Shown piece by piece: positions 1 to 8,951 of a stretch of 64,000 bases of DNA (position 1 is its first letter; every line of letters begins with the position of its first letter). Source of the stretch: Burkholderia pyrrocinia. GTDB lineage: Bacteria; Pseudomonadota; Gammaproteobacteria; Burkholderiales; Burkholderiaceae. A model generated the notes under the pieces. It ran no database searches and was not told the origin of the DNA. It saw nothing but the letters and a program-made list of their open reading frames with translations. Where the stretch lies: positions 186,001-250,000 of the forward strand of contig NZ_CP011505.1 of NCBI RefSeq assembly GCF_001028665.1, written 5' to 3'. The position numbers and the translations under genes are program-made.

Positions 1-179
1 TAAATGAAATGTGATCACTTGCCGCCGCAAAATTTTGCACAATGTCGGCAGCGTGGCTTTCCGCCCCGATTCGCCCCGGGCCACCGGCCAGCCGGACCGG
101 GGCCGGCCCGAACCGGCCACCGATCGCCTGCCGACCACCAACCATCACTACCGAGCCCACTGTGCCGCCGCCCACCGCC

Positions 180-902
180 ATGGACCATCCGAAACGCATC
201 CTGATCGTCGAGGACGACGCCGACATCGCCGACGTGCTGAGCCTGCACCTGCGCGACGAGCGCTACGAAGTCGTGCACAGCGCGGACGGCGCGGAAGGGC
301 TGCGCCTGCTCGAACAGGGCAACTGGGACGCGCTGATCCTCGACCTGATGCTGCCGGGCGTCGACGGCCTCGAAATCTGCCGGCGCGCACGCGCGATGAC
401 GCGCTACACGCCGATCATCATCACGAGCGCGCGGTCGAGCGAGGTGCACCGGATCCTCGGCCTCGAACTCGGCGCCGACGACTATCTGGCGAAGCCGTTC
501 TCGGTGCTCGAACTCGTCGCGCGCGTGAAGGCGCTGCTGCGGCGGGTCGACGCGCTTGCGCGCGATTCGCGGATCGACGCGGGCACGCTCGACATCGCCG
601 GGCTGTCGATCGACCCGATCGCGCGCGAGGCGAGCGTCGACGGCGCGCGCATCGACCTCACGCCGCGCGAATTCGACCTGCTGTATTTCTTCGCGCGGCA
701 CCCGGGCAAGGTGTTCTCGCGGATGGACCTGCTCAATGCCGTGTGGGGCTACCAGCACGAAGGCTACGAACACACGGTCAACACCCACATCAACCGGCTG
801 CGCGCGAAGATCGAGGCCGATCCGGCCGAGCCCGTGCGGATCCTCACCGTGTGGGGACGCGGCTACAAGCTCGCCGCGCCGGGCCAGCGGGACGCGTCAT
901 GA
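180..902 (+). CDS. OmpR-family response regulator
   Basis: A 240-residue two-component response regulator. The N-terminal receiver domain carries the acidic pocket (VEDDAD, about residues 8-13), the phospho-accepting Asp55 in LILDLMLPG, and the conserved Lys in DDYLAKPFSV. The C-terminal half is an OmpR/PhoB winged helix (LTPREFDLLYFFARHPGKVF, then the GYEHTVNTHINRLRAKIE recognition region). I chose the ATG at 180 because the receiver fold starts immediately after it; the frame is open further upstream, but that extension is Pro/Arg-rich and unlike the family. The stop overlaps the start of the sensor kinase as ATGA, so the pair is translationally coupled. The family phosphorylates on Asp and binds DNA as a dimer; the signal is unknown. 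Confidence 0.93.
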   Translation: MDHPKRILIVEDDADIADVLSLHLRDERYEVVHSADGAEGLRLLEQGNWDALILDLMLPGVDGLEICRRARAMTRYTPIIITSARSSEVHRILGLELGADDYLAKPFSVLELVARVKALLRRVDALARDSRIDAGTLDIAGLSIDPIAREASVDGARIDLTPREFDLLYFFARHPGKVFSRMDLLNAVWGYQHEGYEHTVNTHINRLRAKIEADPAEPVRILTVWGRGYKLAAPGQRDAS

Positions 903-2392
903 AACTCACGCTCACCCAGCGGCTGTCGCTCGTGTTCTCGATCCTGCTGCTCGCGTGCTCGGGCGCGTCGGCGTGGCTGCAGATCCGCGCGAACGACATG
1001 CGCGAGAAGGAAGTCGTGCAGGCGCTGTCGCGCGACCTGGCCGCCAACATCGCCAACAGCGCGCCGCTGATGGACACGAACGGGCTGCGCCCCGACGCCG
1101 TGCGCACGCTGTTCGGCCAGCTGATGGGCGTGAACCCGAGCGTCGAGGTGTACCTGCTCGACAACGCGGGGCGGATCAAGGGCGACGATGCGCCGCCCGG
1201 CCACGTGAAGCGCGATCGCGTCGACCTCGCGCCCGTGCAGCGCTTCATCGCGGGCCAGCCGCTGCCGATCCTCGGCGACGATCCGCGCAGCCCCGACGCG
1301 CGCAAGGTGTTCAGCGCCGCGCCGCTGCAGCGCGCCGGGCAGCCGCCGTCGGGTTATATCTACGTGGTGCTGCTCGGCGAGGCGCACGACCGGCTGGCCG
1401 CGCGCGTCGACGCCGGCAACGTGCTGCGCACGACGTTGTGGTCGATGGCGCTCGTCGCGCTGCTCGGCCTGCTCGCCGGCCTCACCGCGTTCAGCTTCAT
1501 CACGCGCCCGCTGCGCCGGCTGACGGACGCGCTGCGCCGCTTCGACGCGAACGGCGCGCCCGACACGCAGCCGCCGATGCCGCGCTCGCTGCCGGGCCGG
1601 CGCGGCGACGACATCGCGGTGCTCGAATCCGCGTTCGCGCAGATGGCCGACCGGATCGGCGACCAGTGGCGCGCGCTGACGCACCAGGACCAGCAGCGGC
1701 GCGAACTGATCACGAACATCTCGCACGACCTGCGCACGCCGCTCACGTCGCTGCACGGCTATCTGGAGACGCTGTCGCTGAAGTCCGACGCGCTCGGCGA
1801 GCCCGAACGGCGGCGCTACCTGTCGATCGCGCTCGCGCAGAGCGCGAAGGTCGGCCGGCTCGCGCAGGCGCTGTTCGAGCTCGCGCGGCTCGAATCGGGC
1901 GGCGTGCAGGCCGAGCGCGAGCCGTTCTCGCTCGTCGATCTCGTGCAGGACGTGTTCCAGAAATTCGAGCTGGCCGCGCAGGCGCGCGGCGTCGCGCTGC
2001 ATGCGCGGATTCCGCCGCGCGTGCCGGTCGTGTCGGCCGATCTCGGGATGATCGAGCGCGTGCTGACCAACCTGCTCGACAACGCATTGCGGCACACGCC
2101 TTCGCACGGCGAGGTCGAGGTCGCGCTGGCGCCGCAGGGCGACTGCGTGGTCGTGACCGTGTCGGATACCGGGGAGGGGATTCCGGTGGCGCGGCGCGAA
2201 GGGCTGTTCCAGCGGCCGCAGCGGCCGATGAGCGGCGGCGCGGTGACGAGCGGCGGGCTCGGCCTGCTGATCGTGCACCGGATGCTGGCGCTGAACGGCA
2301 GCAGCATCCGGCTCGTCGACCGGGCCGGACGCGGTGCGGTGTTCGAATTTGCGCTGGCAGTCGCGGCGCCGGCGGCCGGCGACGCACGCTGA
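899..2392 (+). CDS. Membrane sensor histidine kinase, partner of the upstream regulator
   Basis: A 497-residue inner-membrane sensor kinase. A first membrane helix lies near residues 8-28 and a second near 180-203, enclosing a periplasmic sensor loop of about 150 residues that resembles no domain I can name. A short HAMP-like linker follows, then the dimerisation/phosphotransfer helix with His276 in NISHDLRTPLTSLHGYL, and an ATPase domain with N-box NLLDNALRHTPSHGE, G1 DTGEGIP and G2 GGLGLLIV. The length is normal for the EnvZ/QseC-like class. It starts inside the stop of the response regulator (ATGA), so the two are made together. It should autophosphorylate on His276 and pass phosphate to Asp55 of that regulator. 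The ligand cannot be inferred. Confidence 0.93.
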   Translation: MKLTLTQRLSLVFSILLLACSGASAWLQIRANDMREKEVVQALSRDLAANIANSAPLMDTNGLRPDAVRTLFGQLMGVNPSVEVYLLDNAGRIKGDDAPPGHVKRDRVDLAPVQRFIAGQPLPILGDDPRSPDARKVFSAAPLQRAGQPPSGYIYVVLLGEAHDRLAARVDAGNVLRTTLWSMALVALLGLLAGLTAFSFITRPLRRLTDALRRFDANGAPDTQPPMPRSLPGRRGDDIAVLESAFAQMADRIGDQWRALTHQDQQRRELITNISHDLRTPLTSLHGYLETLSLKSDALGEPERRRYLSIALAQSAKVGRLAQALFELARLESGGVQAEREPFSLVDLVQDVFQKFELAAQARGVALHARIPPRVPVVSADLGMIERVLTNLLDNALRHTPSHGEVEVALAPQGDCVVVTVSDTGEGIPVARREGLFQRPQRPMSGGAVTSGGLGLLIVHRMLALNGSSIRLVDRAGRGAVFEFALAVAAPAAGDAR

Positions 2393-2420
2393 AATTCGTC
2401 GGCGTCGGCGTCGTTCGGGT

Positions 2421-3521
2421 TCAGCCGCCGCGCTTGCGCCGCACGTCGCTCGGCGTGGTGCCGGTCCAGCGCTTGAACGCGTGGCGGAATCCGACCGCAT
2501 CGCTGAAGCCGAGCGTCAGCGCGATGTCCTCGGTGCTGAGCGTGGTCGTGCTCAGGTAGTCGATCGCGAGCGCCTTGCGCACGCTCGTCAGCAGTTCGCT
2601 GTACGACGTGCCTTCCGCTTCGAGCTTGCGGCGCAGCGTGCGCGACGTGATGCAGAGGATGTCCGCGATCGCGTCGATGTCCGGAAAGTGTCCCGGCGTG
2701 CGCGTGAGCTCCTGATAGACGCGGCGCGTGACGCCCGACTGGGTGCGAAGTTCGTCGAGCAGGCGCGCGCAATGCGACGACACCTGCGCGGCGGTGATCG
2801 GATTCGCGAGCTGCGGCGCGCGCGCGAGCCACGCAGCCGGGTAGTCGAGCACGTTGCGCGGCTGGCCGAACGCTAGCGGGCATTCGAGCGCGTCGGACAG
2901 CAACGCCACATGCGGCGGCTCCGGCTGCGTGAACTGCGCGCGCGCCGGCACGCACCATGCACCCATCACGTCCTTGATGATCGTCACGTGCAGCGCGAAC
3001 TGCATGTCGATCAGGAAGCGGTACAACGGCGGGTCGAGGCAGGGCAGCAGCACCTCGTCCTGGTTCGGAAACAGCCACGACGCCGTATCGCCCTGCGCGA
3101 CCCAGTGGATCTCGAGCGCGCGGTTCGCGAGCTGGTGATATTTGACGGCCGAGTCGAACGCATGGGCCATCGACTCCGAGCACAGCATCGCGTAGCCGTA
3201 CATCCCGTAGCTCGATGCATGCAGCAGGCGGCCGACGCGCACGCCGAGATCGGAACCGTCGTACCGGCCGATCGCATTGCGCGCGGCCGTCAGGAACTGC
3301 TGCGACGACGTGAGCGTGAACGGGTCCGCGACGTCGGCCGGCGTGAGGCCGGTGCCGTCGAGCACCGTGGCCGGGTCGAGACCGGCCTGCGCGGCGACGT
3401 CGATCAGCACGGCCAGCTTGGCCGGCGAGAAGCGCTGCTCGCGCAGCGCATGGGCGGGTGCGGCGTCCGGCAGGCGGGCTGCGCGGGCGGCCGTCGGGGT
3501 CAAGAGCGCACTGCGCGGCAT
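2421..3521 (-). CDS. AraC-family transcriptional regulator (OruR/ArgR-like)
   Basis: A 366-residue regulator with the long N-terminal ligand-sensing domain of the OruR-type AraC proteins (about residues 30-235; LRVGRLLHASSYGMYGYAML-type core) and a C-terminal double helix-turn-helix (about 260-360: DIADILCITSRTLRRKLEAEG, then ALTLGFSDAVGFRHAFKRWTG). It is convergent with the upstream sensor kinase (28 bp between stops) and divergent from the acyl-CoA ligase at 3844, with a 322-bp shared control region. The second AraC-type protein at 5583 has the same architecture, so the ligase is bracketed by two similar regulators. Control of the ligase gene is a reasonable inference, not something the sequence proves. 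Confidence 0.9.
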   Translation of the reverse strand: MPRSALLTPTAARAARLPDAAPAHALREQRFSPAKLAVLIDVAAQAGLDPATVLDGTGLTPADVADPFTLTSSQQFLTAARNAIGRYDGSDLGVRVGRLLHASSYGMYGYAMLCSESMAHAFDSAVKYHQLANRALEIHWVAQGDTASWLFPNQDEVLLPCLDPPLYRFLIDMQFALHVTIIKDVMGAWCVPARAQFTQPEPPHVALLSDALECPLAFGQPRNVLDYPAAWLARAPQLANPITAAQVSSHCARLLDELRTQSGVTRRVYQELTRTPGHFPDIDAIADILCITSRTLRRKLEAEGTSYSELLTSVRKALAIDYLSTTTLSTEDIALTLGFSDAVGFRHAFKRWTGTTPSDVRRKRGG

Positions 3522-3843
3522 GGCGGGTCCTGCGTCCGATTCGATATCGTTGACGGAACGCCATTCTGAGCGGGAACGGTTCCGGACGCCACAGGGTTCA
3601 CCCTGATGCGGGCTGCCGCACGCGGCCTGCCTGGGCCCGGCGACCGGCCGGCCACCGGGGTCGTGTCCGTTTCGATCATCTTTTCGGCCGGCCGGATCAT
3701 TTTCAAAGCATCACGCGCGGGCGATAGTCGCCGATCAGGCGACGGCCCGCGCCACCGAGGCGTGCAGGCCGTCGTGCGAACGGCGCGAGGCCGGCCCGGG
3801 GCGGTTCCCGGCCGGCCTGCGCGCCGTCCTCCAGGAGCGAGAC
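3522..3843. promoter_or_regulatory. Divergent control region between AraC regulator and acyl-CoA ligase
   Basis: A 322-bp gene-free stretch between two divergent starts, so it must hold both promoters. The only element I can mark with confidence is the ribosome-binding site of the ligase, CAGGAG about 6 bp before the ATG at 3844. No convincing AraC operator repeat was recognised by eye. Confidence 0.5.
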
Positions 3844-5478
3844 ATGACGAACAGACACTGGACCGGGTCGTATGGCTCGATCCCCGCGGAGATCGACGCC
3901 GATCGCCATCCTTCCGTCAGCGCGCTGCTGGACGACGCGATGCGTCGTTTCGCCGATCGCCCCGCGTTCCATTCGTTCGGCCGCACGCTGACCTATGCCG
4001 ACGTCGACCGCCTGTCGAGCGCGCTGGCCGCGTATCTGCAGCAGGTCGTCGGCGTGCGCAAGGGCGATCGCGTGGCCGTGATGCTGCCCAACGTGCTCGC
4101 GTTTCCGGTCGTGTTCGTCGCCGTCGCGAAGATCGGCGCGATCCAGGTCAACGTGAATCCGCACTACACCGCGCGCGAGCTCGAGCATCAGCTCGACGAC
4201 GCGGGCGTCGAGGTCGCCGTGGTGTGCGGCGGGTCGATGGGCACGTTCGCGGACGTGGTCGGCGGCACGCGCGTGCGCACCGTGCTGAGCGTGGGGCGCG
4301 GCGATCTGGGCGCGGTCGATGCGCCGGCCGGTGCGTGCGACGCGCTGCCGCCCGGTTCGATCGCGCTCGCGGACGCGATCGCCGCGGGCGGATCGCTCGC
4401 GGGCGAGCCGGTCGCGCTGGGCGGCGCGGACCTGCTGCTGCTTCAATACACGGGCGGCACGACCGGATTGTCGAAGGGCGCCGCACTGTCGCACCGCAAC
4501 CTCGTCGCGAACATCGAGCAGTTCGCGGCGATCGTGCCGGCCGCGCGTGAGCCGGGCGAGGAAGTCGTCGTCACGGCGATCCCGCTGTACCACATCTTCG
4601 CGTTGACGGTGAACTTCCTGTCTTACTTCGCGATCGGCGCGGCCAACTGGCTCGTCGCGAACCCGCGCGACATGGACGCGTTCATCGACGTGCTGAAGGC
4701 CGCGCGGCCGACGGTGTTCGTCGGCGTCAACACGCTGTACGCGGGGCTCGCCGGCCATCCGCGCCTGAAGGAAGTCGACTGGTCGCGGCTGAAGCTGTCG
4801 GCCGGCGGCGGCGCGGCGGTGATCGACGTGATCTCGTCGCGCTGGAAGGCAGTGACGGGCAACTTCATCCGCGAGGGCTACGGGCTGTCGGAAACGTCGC
4901 CGGTCGTGTCGTTCAACCCGCAGTCGATCGATGCATTCACGGGCACCACGGGCCTGCCGCTGCCGTCGACCGACGTGAAGCTGCTCGACGACCAGGAGCG
5001 CGAGGTCGCGATCGGCGAAGCGGGCGAGATCTGCGTGAAGGGGCCGCAGGTGATGAGCGGCTACTGGCAGAAACCCGAAGCGAACGTGTCCGCGTTCACG
5101 GCGGACGGCTATTTCCGCACCGGCGACGTCGGCATGTTCGACGCAGCCGGCTTCCTGCGGATCGTCGACCGCAAGAAGGACATGATCATCGTGTCGGGCT
5201 TCAACGTGTACCCGAACGAGGTGGAAGCCGTCGCGACCGCGCTGCCGGGCGTCGCCGAATGCGCATGCATCGGCGTGCCGGACGCGCGCACGGGCGAGGC
5301 CGTGAAGCTGTTCGTGGTGCTGGCGCCGGATGCCGACGTGACGGACGCGCAGCTCGTCGCGCATTGCCGCGAGAGCCTCGCGGCCTACAAGGTGCCGAAG
5401 CTCGTCCGCTTCGTCGACCGGCTGCCGAAGTCGACGGTCGGCAAGATCCTGCGCCGGGAACTCAGCCGCACCGACTGA
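3844..5478 (+). CDS. Acyl-CoA ligase (AMP-forming, long/medium-chain fatty acid type)
   Basis: A 544-residue member of the ANL adenylating superfamily, activating a carboxylic acid to acyl-AMP and then acyl-CoA in the cytosol. The P-loop motif LLQYTGGTTGLSKGAALSH lies at about residues 199-217, the A5 motif EGYGLSETSPVVS at about 345, the A7 motif YFRTGDVGMFDAAGFLRIVDRKKDM at about 421-445, and the catalytic Lys in STVGKILRREL at the C terminus. Length and motifs fit FadD-like ligases. The start at 3844 has a good ribosome-binding site (CAGGAG). The gene is alone between two AraC regulators of the fatty-acid/arginine-metabolite class. Substrate chain length cannot be read from the sequence. 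Confidence 0.93.
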   Translation: MTNRHWTGSYGSIPAEIDADRHPSVSALLDDAMRRFADRPAFHSFGRTLTYADVDRLSSALAAYLQQVVGVRKGDRVAVMLPNVLAFPVVFVAVAKIGAIQVNVNPHYTARELEHQLDDAGVEVAVVCGGSMGTFADVVGGTRVRTVLSVGRGDLGAVDAPAGACDALPPGSIALADAIAAGGSLAGEPVALGGADLLLLQYTGGTTGLSKGAALSHRNLVANIEQFAAIVPAAREPGEEVVVTAIPLYHIFALTVNFLSYFAIGAANWLVANPRDMDAFIDVLKAARPTVFVGVNTLYAGLAGHPRLKEVDWSRLKLSAGGGAAVIDVISSRWKAVTGNFIREGYGLSETSPVVSFNPQSIDAFTGTTGLPLPSTDVKLLDDQEREVAIGEAGEICVKGPQVMSGYWQKPEANVSAFTADGYFRTGDVGMFDAAGFLRIVDRKKDMIIVSGFNVYPNEVEAVATALPGVAECACIGVPDARTGEAVKLFVVLAPDADVTDAQLVAHCRESLAAYKVPKLVRFVDRLPKSTVGKILRRELSRTD

Positions 5479-5582
5479 TGGCGCCGAAGCGCCGCGCGGC
5501 TGCGGCTGCGCGGCCCGGCGCCCCGAAGGCCCCGCGCGGGCCGCTCAAGTACAATGCGAGCGGTTCGATCGACGGGGACGCG

Positions 5583-6629
5583 ATGACCGGCTCAGATTCA
5601 CTTTCCGCCCAGCCCGGGCGTGCGCTGCCGTCGCCGAGCGCGACGGTGCCGATCTCGCTCGTCAACGGTTTCCTCGCGAGCGCGGGGGCGCAGCGCGACG
5701 TGGTCGAACGCTACCTGCGCGGGGCCGGCATTCCGATCGAGCTGCTCGGCGAGCCGCATGCGCGCGTGACGGAGGAACAGTTCTCGACGCTGTACCGCAC
5801 GCTCGCGATCGACCTCGACGACGAGATGCCCGGCATCTTCTCGCGCCCGCTGCGCGGCGGCACGCTCAAGTATCTCTGCCTGAGCCTGCTCGATGCGCGC
5901 AACCTCGAAACGGCGCTGCATCGCTTCGGCCAGTTCTTCCATATCCTGCTCGACGACTTCTTCGTCGAATCGAAGCGCGACGGTCTCGTCGCGCAGGTGC
6001 TGCTGCGCCCGAACGAGGCCATCGGCCCGATCGGCGCGCTCGGCCAGGAGCTGATGCTCAAGCTCGTGCACGGCGTGTGTTCCTGGCTGATCGGGCAGAA
6101 GATCCCGCTGCTGCAGATCGAGTTCGCGTGCCCGCGGCCGCGCCATGCGGTCGACCACCTGTACTTCTTCACCGGCTCCGTGCAGTTCGACTGCGAGCGC
6201 ACGCTGATGCGCTTCAGCGCGGACTACCTCGACGCACCGATCCGGCAGAGCAAGCGCAACCTGCGCAAGTTTCTCGCGCGCGCGCCCGGCGACTGGATCT
6301 TCGAATCGTTCAGCGAACAGCTCGTGTGCCATCGCGTGCGGCAATACCTGTCGGCGGCGCTGCCCGACCTGCCCGTGATCGACCAGGCGGCCGAGCACCT
6401 GCATTGCTCGGTGCGCACGCTGAGCCGCCACCTGGCCGCCGAAGGGACGACGTTCCAGGTGCTCAAGGACGAACTGCGGCGCGACATCGCGATCCAGCGG
6501 CTGACCGATACGCCCGATACGATCGCGGCGATCGGCGCCGATATCGGCTTCGACGATCCGAGCGCGTTTCATCGCGCGTTCCGGCACTGGACGGGGAGTA
6601 CGCCGGGGACGTATCGGCGGCGCGCGTAG
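5583..6629 (+). CDS. AraC-family transcriptional regulator, second copy near the ligase
   Basis: A 348-residue OruR-type AraC protein with a sensing domain at about residues 30-230 and C-terminal HTH repeats (IDQAAEHLHCSVRTLSRHLA, then IGADIGFDDPSAFHRAFRHW). The ATG at 5583 was chosen because the upstream extension would overlap the ligase and has no domain sense. It is co-directional with the ligase 104 bp downstream of its stop, so it may be partly co-transcribed. Its organisation matches the protein at 2421-3521 but the sequence is clearly diverged, so they are family members rather than a recent duplication. Confidence 0.9.
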   Translation: MTGSDSLSAQPGRALPSPSATVPISLVNGFLASAGAQRDVVERYLRGAGIPIELLGEPHARVTEEQFSTLYRTLAIDLDDEMPGIFSRPLRGGTLKYLCLSLLDARNLETALHRFGQFFHILLDDFFVESKRDGLVAQVLLRPNEAIGPIGALGQELMLKLVHGVCSWLIGQKIPLLQIEFACPRPRHAVDHLYFFTGSVQFDCERTLMRFSADYLDAPIRQSKRNLRKFLARAPGDWIFESFSEQLVCHRVRQYLSAALPDLPVIDQAAEHLHCSVRTLSRHLAAEGTTFQVLKDELRRDIAIQRLTDTPDTIAAIGADIGFDDPSAFHRAFRHWTGSTPGTYRRRA

Positions 6630-6660
6630 CGCGCGGCGCATGCTGTCGTCTTTTCGAAGT

Positions 6661-6712
6661 CGGCTCCCATAACCGGCTCCCATCTACGGTTCCCATAACC
6701 GGCTTCCTTCGC
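6661..6712. repeat. Four imperfect 13-bp tandem repeats
   Basis: Units CGGCTCCCATAAC (6661), CGGCTCCCATCTA (6674), CGGTTCCCATAAC (6687) and a weak CGGCTTCCTTCGC (6700) run head to tail between the AraC stop and the acetyltransferase. A single further copy, CGGCTCCCATAACCGGC, occurs at 45161-45177 in an unrelated intergenic region. Function unknown. Confidence 0.7.
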
Positions 6713-6833
6713 GGGTGGAAGTGAATCGTGGAATCTCCGATGCGGCGCCGCGCGCTGCGACGCGGGGCGTGGAATAAATCCGTCATGCGCGTGTTGTCGA
6801 TAGATCAGCCATCGACGCTGTTCCAGGAACGAA

Positions 6834-7613
6834 ATGCGCTCATCTACCGATATGCCGGATGCTTCCGTCGCCGCGTGGCACGAATCGATCGATGCGTTTT
6901 GCCGCTTGCAGGACGTCGGTTCCGTGGCAACGGGCGTGCACGGAACGAAGTCGATCTACAGTGGCGCGCCCGTGCCCGTGCTCAATGCAGTGATCGGCAT
7001 GACGCGCGAGCCCGACGTCGAGGAGATCAGGGGCTTTGCCGAATCGTTCAGGGATTGCGAGTTGCCGTGGAGTATCCAGACACGCGCTGCCGGCACGCAA
7101 GCTGCGGCAATTCGACAAATTGCGGGCGAATACGGTCTGACGCATTGTGTCGCGCTGCCGTTCTTGACGAAGCGGCTGGACGGCGCCGAAGCACCGGCGG
7201 CCGGCGATGGCCGGGTGGTCGTGCGGCGTGTGTCGGCAGCGGACAGCGAACGGTACAACAGCACGCTTGCCGCGGGCTACGAAGCGCCGGAGCCGGTGTT
7301 TCGACGGCTGAGCGCGCCGGCGGTGCTGGAGTCGGACGGGATGATGGGCTTCCTGGTGGAATGCGCCGGCATTCCGGTTGCGACATCGTTCGGTATCCTG
7401 CGCAACGGCCAGGTGGGGGTATTCAATGTGGCGACCGTTCCCGCGTATCGGCGACGTGGCTACGCGCGAGCGGCGACCCAGGCGGTATTGAACGCCGCTA
7501 TCGCCGAAGGTGCGCATACCGCGTTTCTGCATTGCACACCGGCGGGGCGCCACGTGTATGAGTCGATGGGCTTTGCCGCCGGCGAGGAGTGGCAAGTGTA
7601 CGTCGCCCGGTGA
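6834..7613 (+). CDS. GNAT-family N-acetyltransferase
   Basis: A 259-residue cytosolic acetyltransferase. The C-terminal half carries the acetyl-CoA site: FNVATVPAYRRRGYARAAT has the R/Q-x-x-G-x-A pyrophosphate-binding turn (about residues 200-218), followed by the FLHCTPAGRHVYESMGF strand-helix typical of GNAT motif B. The N-terminal ~130 residues show no strong motif and may be a substrate-specific or degenerate GNAT half. The start at 6834 is supported by an AGGAACGA sequence upstream; an internal ATG at 6852 is possible. It converges on the MFS gene with 31 bp between stops. Substrate unknown. Confidence 0.85.
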   Translation: MRSSTDMPDASVAAWHESIDAFCRLQDVGSVATGVHGTKSIYSGAPVPVLNAVIGMTREPDVEEIRGFAESFRDCELPWSIQTRAAGTQAAAIRQIAGEYGLTHCVALPFLTKRLDGAEAPAAGDGRVVVRRVSAADSERYNSTLAAGYEAPEPVFRRLSAPAVLESDGMMGFLVECAGIPVATSFGILRNGQVGVFNVATVPAYRRRGYARAATQAVLNAAIAEGAHTAFLHCTPAGRHVYESMGFAAGEEWQVYVAR

Positions 7614-7644
7614 CAGACGGGCGCGCACATTCGACGATGAACAT

Positions 7645-8922
7645 TCAAAGCGACTGGGCTTTGGTCTCCGGCAACAGGAGAACCGCCAGCAGCACCACGC
7701 CATAGGCCGCCCCTGAAAAGATCGCGATGGCCATCGCCAGCCCGATCGAGTGGCTCAACATCCCGACCAGGCTCGGAAACAGGGCGCCGATTCCGCGGCC
7801 GAAGTTATAGGTAAAGCTCTGTGCATTCGCGCGGAAGCCCGACGGAAACAATTCCGTCAGGTACGCGCCGACCCCGCTGAAGATGCCGCACGACGAAAAG
7901 CCCAGCGGAAACCCGAGCCAGAGCATCTGCGCGTTGGACAGCGGAAGCGTCAGGTACAGGCATACCGATACGAGCGACAGTGCCGAAAACAGCATGAAGT
8001 TGCGCCGCCGCCCCCAATAGTCGGAAAGGTACGCACCGACGACGTAGCCGCAAAACGACCCCACGATGATCACGAACAGATAAGCGCCGGTGTCGAGCAC
8101 GGACAGATGTCGCTCGACCTTGAGGAAGGTCGGCAGCCAGATGGACATCGCATAGAAACCGCCCTGGATGCCGGTGCAGAGCAGTGCGGCCAGTACCGTG
8201 CGGCGCACCTGCGGACGGGAGAAGATGATCCATGCCGAGGGCTGGCCGGCGCCTTGTTTCCGGGTGGCGTTCGCCTGCGCGAACACGTCGGGTTCGGGCA
8301 CGTGCCTGCGGACGTACAGGACGAGCAACGCGGGCAGGATCCCAACCCAGAACAGGCTGCGCCAGGCGAGCGACTCGGGCAGCACGGAAAACGCGATGCT
8401 GTAGAGAATTGCCGCGATACCCCACCCGACGGCCCAGCCGCTCTGCACCAGGCCGACCACCTTGCCGCGATGGGCGGGCGAGACGATCTCGCCGATCAGC
8501 ACGGCGCCGACGGCCCATTCGCCGCCGAAGCCGAGCCCTTGCAACGCGCGCAGGACGAAGATCTGCTCGAAATTCTGCGCGAAGCCGATCGCGAGCGTAC
8601 AGACCGAGAACCACAGGATGGTCCCTTGCAGGACCTTGACCCGTCCGTATCGATCCGCCAGGATGCCGGCAATCCATCCGCCGATCGACGAGAAAATCAG
8701 CGTCACGGTGCCCAGCAGGCCGGCCTTGCCGCGATCGAGTCCCCACAGGTCGATCAGCGAAGCCAGAACGAAGCTGAACACCATGAAATCGAACGCATCG
8801 GTCACCCAGCCGGCGAACGACGCGTTGAACGTGCGCCTTCCCGCAGGACCGAGTTCCGCATACCAGGACGGGCGGGATACCGCGGGTTGCGACACGTGCT
8901 CGACATTTCTCGTTGACGTCAT
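7645..8922 (-). CDS. MFS transporter (metabolite:proton symporter type)
   Basis: A 425-residue twelve-helix major facilitator. The helix 1 signature DAFDFMVFSFVLASLIDLW, the loop 2-3 motif GGWIAGILADRYGRVKVL and GLGFGGEWAVGAVLIGEI in helix 4 match the aromatic-acid/sialate-type proton symporters. I start it at the ATG at 8922, 30 bp past the stop of the molybdenum subunit; a TTG 33 bp upstream is less likely. It is the last gene of the leftward hydroxylase unit, so uptake of the hydroxylase substrate is the natural inference. The substrate itself is unknown. Confidence 0.88.
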   Translation of the reverse strand: MTSTRNVEHVSQPAVSRPSWYAELGPAGRRTFNASFAGWVTDAFDFMVFSFVLASLIDLWGLDRGKAGLLGTVTLIFSSIGGWIAGILADRYGRVKVLQGTILWFSVCTLAIGFAQNFEQIFVLRALQGLGFGGEWAVGAVLIGEIVSPAHRGKVVGLVQSGWAVGWGIAAILYSIAFSVLPESLAWRSLFWVGILPALLVLYVRRHVPEPDVFAQANATRKQGAGQPSAWIIFSRPQVRRTVLAALLCTGIQGGFYAMSIWLPTFLKVERHLSVLDTGAYLFVIIVGSFCGYVVGAYLSDYWGRRRNFMLFSALSLVSVCLYLTLPLSNAQMLWLGFPLGFSSCGIFSGVGAYLTELFPSGFRANAQSFTYNFGRGIGALFPSLVGMLSHSIGLAMAIAIFSGAAYGVVLLAVLLLPETKAQSL

Positions 8923-8951
8923 TGTTCTGTCCGGGAGTAGAAGCGGCCTTG

